Source: Armatimonadota bacterium (GTDB lineage: Bacteria > Armatimonadota > Armatimonadia > Armatimonadales > Armatimonadaceae). Taken from it: 5,532 nucleotides of DNA. The notes under the pieces were generated by a model that worked only from the letters and a program-made list of their open reading frames with translations, did not search any database and was not told the DNA's origin. This document shows, in pieces, positions 1 through 3,971 of the stretch (position 1 is its first letter; every line of letters begins with the position of its first letter). The DNA is taken from the NCBI GenBank assembly GCA_030833025.1, contig JAURHZ010000157.1, positions 1 to 5,532 on the forward strand, in the 5' to 3' direction. The translations under genes were made by a program, and so were the position numbers.

Positions 1-61
1 CGGCGCGGCCTACGGTTTGCACTGCTTCAAAAAGCTCTCTTCTTGGGCTAACTGCTTGCAT
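1..61 (-). CDS. N-terminus of an unidentified gene, third cistron of the sigma/anti-sigma operon (partial)
   Basis: The ATG at 61-59 overlaps the TAA of the anti-sigma gene (63-61) as TAATG, the classic arrangement for translational coupling. A strong GGAGGA Shine-Dalgarno lies 7 nt upstream, inside the last codons of the anti-sigma gene. Twenty codons are open to the window edge, beginning MQAVSPRRELFEAV. This stretch is hydrophilic and has no signal peptide or membrane segment. Too little is visible to name a product. Its position suggests a role linked to the sigma/anti-sigma pair, either as an effector, as a further regulator, or as a target gene. The start is well supported by the overlap and the ribosome binding site; the function is unknown. 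Confidence 0.62.
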   Translation of the reverse strand, partial: MQAVSPRRELFEAVQTVGRA

Positions 62-369
62 TATGATTCCTCCAACTGGATTGGTAATTGATATTGTGTC
101 TGATTCGCCGAAACCGATGCGGTTCCGTGAAAGTGTGGGAAGCGGTCGTTTAAGCGCCGCATGCATCGACTGCGATATGTATCGGTGACAACTAACGACT
201 GATCAACTAAGTGATTGTGCACTAGGGTGCGCATCGTCTTTTGTGTATGTAGTTCTTGGCTGCACTGCGGGCAAGTAAGGCAATGTAAAGTTACTGCATC
301 ATCCAGCTCTTGTGTCAGCTGAGCATCAGACATGGGACCAATCAGCTGCTTTACCATCATGCAATCCAT
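61..369 (-). CDS. Putative soluble zinc-finger (ZAS / zf-HC2-like) anti-sigma factor
   Basis: This 102-residue protein probably holds the adjacent ECF sigma factor inactive in the cytoplasm. The diagnostic feature is His29-X3-Cys33-X2-Cys36 (HCLTCPQC), the zinc-binding signature of ZAS-type anti-sigma factors such as RsrA and ChrR; an additional Cys30 lies inside it. There is no hydrophobic stretch long enough to cross a membrane, so it would be a soluble sensor, unlike membrane-anchored RseA/RsiW types. The C-terminal half carries a basic segment with Cys69 and shows no recognisable sensor domain. The start at 369 has a near-perfect AAAGGAGGT Shine-Dalgarno about 7 nt upstream; Met4 and Met5 are alternatives but poorly spaced. 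The gene overlaps the end of the sigma gene by 13 bp, which implies coupled translation and a fixed sigma:anti-sigma ratio. Zinc or thiol redox sensing is inferred from the family. Confidence 0.78.
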   Translation of the reverse strand: MDCMMVKQLIGPMSDAQLTQELDDAVTLHCLTCPQCSQELHTQKTMRTLVHNHLVDQSLVVTDTYRSRCMRRLNDRFPHFHGTASVSANQTQYQLPIQLEES

Positions 370-905
370 GGTGTTACCTCCTTTACACGTGCCATTTCAT
401 CCCGTAATCGTCGCCGTGCGCGATACAGCTGACTGCTGATTGCAGCCGTGCTACGTTCCATGATGATTCCAACATCGGCATGCGACATATTTTCCGCATC
501 ACACAAGAACAATACTGTTTGGTCATCCTCTGACATCCGCTCGAATGCGGACCAGAGCAGCGCATGGAGGTTGGAGTCAGGTTGTACAGGTGCCGAGATG
601 TCATCAATCAGTGTCATTTGTGCAAATGGGAAGCGAAGCTGGCGCCGGCGATCGAGTGCGGTGCTTCTAGCGATGGAATAGAGCCAGGCTCCGAAGGACG
701 ATGGTGTCCCGCGGAACTGATATGCACGCTCAAAGGACTTAATGAGAGCATCTTGGACGACATCCTCGGCATCTTCCCGTGAACCAACAATTCTAATCAC
801 GAAGCGCAACAAGCCATCAATATAGTGATCAACCAGCAATTCCATCGCTTTGTGATCGCCACGTTGGAAGCGCTCAATCAGCCTATGTTCGTATGATATT
901 TGCAT
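357..905 (-). CDS. ECF-family RNA polymerase sigma factor (sigma-70 group 4)
   Basis: This 182-residue alternative sigma factor would direct RNA polymerase core to a small regulon. Region 2 spans about residues 10-88: core-binding helices with the EDAEDVVQDAL motif (44-54), then the promoter -10 recognition and melting helix ending in FGAWLYSIARSTALDRRR. A linker at about 89-112 leads to region 4 (about 113-172), with the ECF-typical helix-turn-helix around SHADVGIIMERSTAAISSQL that reads the -35 element, followed by YRARRRLRD. Region 3 and region 1.1 are absent, as expected for the ECF class. The ATG at 905 matches the usual ECF N-terminus but has no recognisable Shine-Dalgarno. It lies 8 nt after the stop of an upstream chimeric ORF, so translation by reinitiation is possible. 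The first 35 codons are repeated twice upstream. Its 3' end contains the anti-sigma ribosome binding site. The regulon and exact ECF group are not determinable here. Confidence 0.93.
   Translation of the reverse strand: MQISYEHRLIERFQRGDHKAMELLVDHYIDGLLRFVIRIVGSREDAEDVVQDALIKSFERAYQFRGTPSSFGAWLYSIARSTALDRRRQLRFPFAQMTLIDDISAPVQPDSNLHALLWSAFERMSEDDQTVLFLCDAENMSHADVGIIMERSTAAISSQLYRARRRLRDEMARVKEVTPWIA
370..389 (-). promoter_or_regulatory. Shine-Dalgarno of the anti-sigma gene, embedded in the sigma gene
   Basis: Read on the minus strand, the bases before the ATG at 369 contain AAAGGAGGT, an almost full anti-SD complement, with about 7 nt spacing. It lies inside the last sigma-factor codons (VKEV). 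It fixes the anti-sigma start at 369 rather than the nearby in-frame ATGs at 360 and 357. The strength of this site next to an apparently SD-less sigma start suggests anti-sigma is made at least as abundantly as sigma. Confidence 0.8.
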
Positions 906-1012
906 GATGATCGTTAGTAAGACGGTTGGTGGTTTACAAGATCGTTGGTTCGACGTAGAAATAATTCACAGATCACTCGAGCGTGTTTCTGGGGATTCGT
1001 TGTTTGTTTCCC
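801..1012 (-). repeat. Tandem repeat copy A (first 35 sigma codons plus upstream region), 212 bp
   Basis: Copy A comprises X (801-905), the first 35 codons of the intact sigma gene, and Y (906-1012), the region immediately upstream of its start. The left boundary is sharp: homology among copies starts at GAAGCGCAAC (801 here, 1013 and 1216 in the others), exactly at sigma codon Phe35, while the base-by-base context to the left differs. Positions 941-1006 are identical to 1144-1209 in copy B. Any promoter for the intact sigma gene would have to lie in Y or further upstream, but I could not find a convincing -35/-10 pair. Confidence 0.9.
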
Positions 1013-1108
1013 GAAGCGCAACAAGCCATCAATGTAGTGATTAACCAGCATTTTGTGATTGCTGCGCTGGAAGCGCTCAGTCAGCCTATATTCGTACGAT
1101 ATTTGCAT
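914..1108 (-). pseudogene. Truncated sigma-factor duplicate B: chimeric 64-codon ORF
   Basis: The ATG at 1108 opens with MQISYEYRLTERFQR, clearly the sigma N-terminus (the intact gene has MQISYEHRLIERFQR), and homology continues to GLLRF with a three-residue deletion. It then crosses the repeat junction into the Y segment, giving a 32-residue tail (GKQTTNPQ..., ending HQPSY) unrelated to sigma factors. Only part of sigma region 2 is present; the promoter-binding helices and region 4 are missing, so it cannot be a working sigma factor. The TAA lies 8 nt before the intact sigma ATG. The simplest reading is a duplication remnant. Because the frame is still open, a role as a leader cistron for the sigma gene or as a small regulatory peptide cannot be excluded. 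Confidence 0.7.
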
Positions 1109-1215
1109 AATAATCGACTCTAAGACGGTTGGTGGCTTATAAAATCGTTGGTTCGACGTAGAAATAATTCACAGATCACTCGAGCGTGTTTCTGGGGATT
1201 CGTTGTTTGGTTCCC
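1013..1215 (-). repeat. Tandem repeat copy B, 203 bp
   Basis: Copy B is the second X-Y unit. It is 9 bp shorter than copy A because of one in-frame deletion in X (the bases equivalent to about 839-847), which removes three residues near sigma position 20-23. It differs from copy A in X by about ten substitutions, almost all transitions. It retains an ATG equivalent to the sigma start (1108-1106). Its Y half is nearly identical to that of copy A and contains a TATAAG hexamer on the minus strand where copy A has TGTAAA. Confidence 0.9.
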
Positions 1216-1374
1216 GAAGCGCAACAAGCCATCAATGTAGTGATTAACCAGCAAGTCCATCGCTTTGTGATCGCCACATTGGAAGCGCCCCATTAGCCTA
1301 TGTTCGAACGATATTAGCGTGAAGCTCGATTGGCACGGGCTGCAGCTTGATGTGGAATCACGTCTCCGATTCAA
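1120..1374 (-). pseudogene. Truncated sigma-factor duplicate C: chimeric 84-codon open frame
   Basis: Within this frame, the part starting at about 1320 reads LISFEHRLMGRFQCGDHKAMDLLVNHYIDGLLRF when its pieces are joined, matching sigma residues 2-35. It then enters the same Y-derived tail as copy B (GNQTTNPQ..., ending HQPS). The original start codon is changed from ATG to ACG. The frame stays open 18 codons further upstream to a possible TTG at 1374, adding a Ser/Cys-rich unique leader, but no Shine-Dalgarno supports that start. Its TAG (1122-1120) is 11 nt before the ATG of duplicate B. This is most likely a decayed duplicate that never encodes a functional sigma factor. Confidence 0.65.
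1216..1320 (-). repeat. Tandem repeat copy C, X half only
   Basis: The third copy contains only the sigma 5'-coding segment. Homology starts at GAAGCGCAAC like the others and runs to about 1320, where the ATG equivalent has become ACG; to the right the sequence is unique. It retains the 9 bp missing from copy B. It shares with copy B two substitutions not present in copy A near the left boundary, one of which changes Asp26 to Asn. The right edge is approximate, to within a few bases. Confidence 0.85.
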
Positions 1375-1381
1375 CGACTAA

Positions 1382-2035
1382 CTAGACCAAGCCTTGCCTT
1401 GCCGCCAAGAGTGCAGCTTCAGCGCGGGAGTTGATTTCAAGTTTTGCGAAAATGGAAGAGATATGGTTTTTGACGGTCTTTTCAGAAATAAAAAGTGTCT
1501 CTCCAATGTCTCTATTGCGCCTACCGTGACCGATTTCAGTCAGGATTTCAATCTCACGCTCGGTTAATTGCCTGAAAATGCTTAGGTCGGTTCGCTTTTG
1601 TTCTGCCAGACGGCCAAATTCTGAAAGCACGCGTAGCACTAAGCTTGGATGAATGACAGCCTCACCGCGCGATACGGATCGAATAGCTGACATTGTCTCT
1701 TCCGGCGGTGAATCCTTCAGGACATAGCCTTTAGCGCCTGCCTTGATGGCACTGAATACTCGCTCATCGTCATTATAAATCGTGAGTATGACCACGCCAA
1801 TATGCGGAAGGTCTCTGCGGAGCTCTGCAGTGAGCGTGATGCCATCCATATGAGGCATCCCAATGTCTGTTAGGACAACATCGGGTTTACGAGTCCTCGC
1901 TAGCTCTAGTGCCTCCGTCCCATTGGCGGCTTCTCCAACGACATCGATGTCATCCTCGAGCGACAACAGTCGTGAAAGCATCGACCGTGTCATGGTTTCA
2001 TCTTCGGCAATCAATAAGCGAATCGTGCGTCCCAT
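1382..2035 (-). CDS. NarL/FixJ-type two-component response regulator
   Basis: This 217-residue DNA-binding response regulator would be phosphorylated by an unseen sensor kinase. The receiver domain covers about 1-120: acidic pocket Glu11/Asp12, phospho-acceptor Asp57 (LTDIGMPHMDG), switch Thr85, Tyr104 and conserved Lys107 (KGYVLKD) are all present. The LuxR-type helix-turn-helix occupies about 156-215 (LTEREIEIL; recognition helix in ISEKTVKNHISSIFAKL). The frame stays open upstream to 2074, but the ATG at 2035 is preferred: it begins MGRTIRLLIAEDE as family members do, and GGAAGGA lies 8-9 nt upstream, inside the last codons of the glycosyltransferase. The gap to that gene is 4 bp, so the two are co-transcribed and probably coupled. 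No histidine kinase lies beside it, making this an orphan within the window. Its target is unknown; the sigma array downstream is on the same strand. Confidence 0.95.
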   Translation of the reverse strand: MGRTIRLLIAEDETMTRSMLSRLLSLEDDIDVVGEAANGTEALELARTRKPDVVLTDIGMPHMDGITLTAELRRDLPHIGVVILTIYNDDERVFSAIKAGAKGYVLKDSPPEETMSAIRSVSRGEAVIHPSLVLRVLSEFGRLAEQKRTDLSIFRQLTEREIEILTEIGHGRRNRDIGETLFISEKTVKNHISSIFAKLEINSRAEAALLAARQGLV

Positions 2036-2039
2036 GCGG

Positions 2040-2816
2040 TTATCCTTCCAACACGGCAGGAAGTTTCTTGCCATCGGGATTGAAGAGTGGAGATTTGATC
2101 AGCTTGAGGCTTTGTAGAACGTATGCTGATGCCGTGCCCAAGACACCAAATCCATAGATGACACTTCGGGAGAAGTTAATCGAAGATGCTTCATCGAAGT
2201 AGCGGGTTGGTACGGAAACTTCTCCGATGCGAAATTTAAAGTAGACGATTTGCGCAAGCATTTGGTTATCGAATACAAAGTCATCACTGGCTTCTTCAAG
2301 AGGACAGGCACGCAGGACATCGGCAGAAAATGCGCGGAATCCCGTGTGGTACTCGCTAAGTTTCACTCCGAGCATGATGTTTTCTATGAGTGTCAGGATT
2401 CGGTTTGCGATGTACTTCCACAGGGGCATCCCGGACTTACGAGCCCCAGGTGTTCCAAGGATACGTGAGCCGAGAACAGCATCGTATTCACCTGATGCGA
2501 TAAGCGATGCCAATGCACCGACTAGGGTGGGGGCGTACTGGTAGTCTGGATGGACCATCACGACAATATCAGCCCCGCGTAGCAATGCTTCGTTATAGCA
2601 GGTCTTCTGATTGCCACCGTATCCGCGGTTACGTGAATGTTTTACGACCGTTATTCCAAGTGCTTCTGCAACGGCAACGGTGTCATCTGGTGAGCAGTCA
2701 TCTACGAGAAGAATGTCATCGACTACTGACTGATCAATGTCTGCCAGCGTCCGTTCAAGCGTCTTTGCCGCCTTATATGCGGGAAGAACGACAATGACAC
2801 GCTTTCCTAAAACCAT
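2040..2816 (-). CDS. GT2-family glycosyltransferase (polyprenyl-phosphate mannose/glucose synthase, DPM1/DPG-like)
   Basis: This 258-residue GT-A fold enzyme probably transfers a sugar from a nucleotide donor to a polyprenyl-phosphate or other lipid carrier at the cytoplasmic face of the membrane. Visible signatures, counted from the 2816 start: VIVVLPAYKAAKTLERTL (7-24), ILLVDDCSPDDT (35-46), NRGYGGNQKTCYNEAL (63-78), the metal-binding MVHPDYQY (87-94, the DXD equivalent), and HTGFRAFS, all typical of the DPM1/DPG-synthase-like subfamily. There is no C-terminal transmembrane pair, so it is the short, soluble or peripheral form. The ATG at 2816 is chosen over the in-frame ATG at 2846. Family proteins start MxxGKxVxVVLPAY, and 2846 has no Shine-Dalgarno and sits on a likely -10 hexamer. 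The SD for 2816 is weak (AGGA about 12 nt upstream). The exact donor and acceptor cannot be read. The response regulator follows directly. Confidence 0.9.
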   Translation of the reverse strand: MVLGKRVIVVLPAYKAAKTLERTLADIDQSVVDDILLVDDCSPDDTVAVAEALGITVVKHSRNRGYGGNQKTCYNEALLRGADIVVMVHPDYQYAPTLVGALASLIASGEYDAVLGSRILGTPGARKSGMPLWKYIANRILTLIENIMLGVKLSEYHTGFRAFSADVLRACPLEEASDDFVFDNQMLAQIVYFKFRIGEVSVPTRYFDEASSINFSRSVIYGFGVLGTASAYVLQSLKLIKSPLFNPDGKKLPAVLEG

Positions 2817-2844
2817 CTGAGGTAACCATCCTGCGACATACGCC

Positions 2845-2872
2845 ATTGTACCGGAGGAGAGTTTGGCAAAAA
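2845..2872 (-). promoter_or_regulatory. Possible promoter of the glycosyltransferase/response-regulator operon
   Basis: On the minus strand TACAAT (2850-2845) matches the sigma-70 -10 consensus at 5 of 6 positions. The candidate -35, TTTTTG (2872-2867), 16 nt upstream, is a poor match. Transcription would begin near 2838, about 20 nt before the preferred start at 2816 and downstream of the alternative ATG at 2846. Confidence 0.35.
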
Positions 2873-2877
2873 GTTGT

Positions 2878-2907
2878 TTGCATTCATCGCGGGTTGCGTT
2901 CTACAAT
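2878..2907 (+). promoter_or_regulatory. Possible lexA promoter
   Basis: TACAAT at 2902-2907 is a 5/6 match to the -10 consensus; TTGCAT at 2878-2883, 18 nt upstream, is a partial -35 match. Initiation near 2914 would leave a leader of about 27 nt before the ATG at 2941. The palindrome GTTAGTAAC (2914-2922) sits at the expected transcription start and is a candidate operator half or whole site, but it does not match the Gram-positive or proteobacterial SOS boxes I know. Confidence 0.45.
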
Positions 2908-2940
2908 GACGTCGTTAGTAACAGGGAGCACGACACAACG

Positions 2941-3558
2941 ATGGAATCGATAAATGCACGGCAGCAGGAAATCCTATCACTGATCAGGGAGAGTATTCTG
3001 ACGGTTGGGCAGCCGCCTACGGTGCGTGAGCTTGGGCTTGCCACCGGGCTAAAGTCATCCTGTTCTGTGCAAAAACACCTCGATGCACTCGAGGAAAAAG
3101 GCTATATCAGTCGTCGTAAGTGTAAGTACCGCTCCATTGAGTTGCTTCAGGATGCAGCGACCATGGCTACAAAGCGGACTGTTTCCGTGCCGCTAGTTGG
3201 TGCCGTTGCCGCTGGAACGCCTATCTTGGCGGAGGAAAGCGTTGAGGATTATTTCCCATTACCGGATGCATTGATACCGCGGAATAAGTCCTGCTTTGCG
3301 CTGCGCGTGAAGGGGGATTCGATGGTAAATGCTGGAATTCTAAATGGCGATATTGTTGTGGTCCAACAGCAAGCAACGGCAACTCAAGGAGATATCGTTG
3401 TTGCTCTCATTGGGGATGAAGCGACTGTTAAGACGTTCTACCCAGCCGGTGCAAGTGGAATTCGCCTTCAGCCTGAAAATCCTGCACTGAAGCCAATCAT
3501 TACGCGCGATGCAACGATTCTAGGTAAAGTCATTCTGAACTTTCGCCAGTATCACTAG
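2941..3558 (+). CDS. lexA: LexA repressor, SOS-response transcriptional regulator
   Basis: This 205-residue LexA represses DNA-damage genes and self-cleaves when stimulated by RecA filaments. The N-terminal winged helix-turn-helix covers about 1-70 (INARQQEILSLIRES, PTVRELGLATGLKSSCSVQKHL, EEKGYISR). The C-terminal S24-peptidase domain has the cleavage site Ala91-Gly92 (VAAGTP), nucleophile Ser127 (KGDSM) and general-base Lys164 (ATVKTF), at the spacing seen in E. coli LexA (84/85, 119, 156). The frame is open upstream to a TTG at 2863 preceded by GGAGGA. However, the ATG at 2941 gives the usual LexA N-terminus, and a plausible promoter lies between the two, so 2941 is preferred; its SD (AGGGAG, about 12 nt away) is mediocre. 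The gene is transcribed divergently from the glycosyltransferase. Autorepression is expected from the family. Confidence 0.95.
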   Translation: MESINARQQEILSLIRESILTVGQPPTVRELGLATGLKSSCSVQKHLDALEEKGYISRRKCKYRSIELLQDAATMATKRTVSVPLVGAVAAGTPILAEESVEDYFPLPDALIPRNKSCFALRVKGDSMVNAGILNGDIVVVQQQATATQGDIVVALIGDEATVKTFYPAGASGIRLQPENPALKPIITRDATILGKVILNFRQYH

Positions 3559-3728
3559 CATCGCTATCAAGAATTTAGTGAACGGGATGGTTTGAGAACT
3601 TGGTTACGTATTTGCAATCTGCCCTAATGTTCATAGGGTAAAGGGCACATTGATCAGCCGATTCTCGTTGTGTTGTTGACTGAAAGACTTTATCTAGTTG
3701 GCCAGTACCGCAGGTTCTGATCTTCTGT

Positions 3729-3766
3729 CTGAATGCACCTAGCCTCATTCAGTGCAAAATATTTTC
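3729..3766 (+). terminator. Weak candidate terminator for lexA
   Basis: CTGAATG (3729-3735) pairs with CATTCAG (3746-3752), a 7-bp stem with a 10-nt loop. After about 9 nt comes ATATTTTCTT, only partly U-rich and not immediately adjacent to the stem. It lies about 170 bp past the lexA stop. A second 7-bp stem, TCTTGCC/GGCAAGA (3765-3771 with 3785-3791), overlaps its tail and could compete with it. Confidence 0.27.
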
Positions 3767-3838
3767 TTGCCTACCTAACCAACAGGCAAGATTGCCTTGC
3801 ATGTAAGAACTCACTCACTTTTACTTATTACTAAGTTT

Positions 3839-3890
3839 AAGAAAAACCGCCCGTGTTTCCTTGGATTTCTCCGTTAGAACCGGGCGGTTT
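3839..3890 (-). terminator. Rho-independent terminator of the amt-porin operon
   Basis: AAACCGCCCG (3844-3853) is perfectly complementary to CGGGCGGTTT (3881-3890), giving a 10-bp GC-rich stem with a 27-nt loop. Read on the minus strand the stem ends in a T-rich run, GGTTTTTCTT, as required for termination of transcription coming from the porin gene. On the plus strand the stem is followed by AACCG, so it is not a good terminator for lexA. The long loop is unusual. Confidence 0.65.
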
Positions 3891-3938
3891 AACCGATTAG
3901 CAATCAAATGACCAAACGCGCGACGCTAAGGTGGTCAC

Positions 3939-3964
3939 CCCTCCTGTGCGGATGCACAGGAGGG
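3939..3964 (-). other. Strong hairpin just after the porin stop codon
   Basis: CCCTCCTGTGC (3939-3949) and GCACAGGAGGG (3954-3964) form a perfect 11-bp stem with a 4-nt loop, 7 nt past the porin stop. There is no U-tract on either strand, so it is not a canonical intrinsic terminator. It may protect the mRNA 3' end from exonucleases, or act with the terminator about 50 bp further on. The stem strand contains AGGAGG, an SD-like sequence that would be hidden in the folded RNA. Confidence 0.6.
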
Positions 3965-3971
3965 AATTTCA

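Larger units (their letters stand above)
3559..3971. other. Intergenic region between convergent lexA and porin genes
   Basis: These 413 bp hold no convincing gene in any frame. The left half (3559-3725) shows nothing recognisable. The right half is rich in inverted repeats: 3729-3752, 3765-3791, 3844-3890 and 3939-3964. The last two are best explained as 3'-end signals for the operon coming from the right; the first is a weak candidate terminator for lexA. The base composition of 3730-3845 is more AT-rich than the surrounding genes. Confidence 0.7.

Noticed and set aside
448..782. Plus-strand open frames across the sigma gene
   Set aside because: They lie opposite a well-recognised coding region, lack domain resemblance and have no ribosome binding sites; they are antisense shadows.
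906..1012. ECF-type autoregulated promoter (GAACC and CGTC both occur in Y)
   Set aside because: The spacing between CGAACC and the downstream CGTC is about 22 nt, longer than the 15-19 nt usual for ECF promoters, and no other pairing fits.
801..1320. CRISPR-like array, because of repeated segments at about 200-bp spacing
   Set aside because: The repeats are long (more than 100 bp), adjoin one another without variable spacers, and are clearly copies of the sigma gene start and its upstream DNA.
1320..1381. Terminator between the response regulator and the sigma array
   Set aside because: Only short imperfect inverted repeats (AAGCT/AGCTT) occur and there is no T-tract on the minus strand.
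2036..2074. Response regulator starting 13 codons earlier, at 2074
   Set aside because: This would overlap the glycosyltransferase and add residues before the receiver-domain start; the GGAAGGA site and family N-terminus support 2035.
2863..2940. Longer LexA starting at TTG 2863 with a good GGAGGA upstream
   Set aside because: It adds 26 residues without LexA resemblance and would overlap the likely promoter; the ATG at 2941 gives the normal LexA N-terminus. The GGAGGA nevertheless keeps the longer form from being fully excluded.
2817..2940. Canonical SOS box (GAAC-N4-GTTC type, GTTC-N7-GTTC type, or CTG-N10-CAG type)
   Set aside because: I searched the lexA upstream region by eye for these forms and found none with both halves at the correct spacing.
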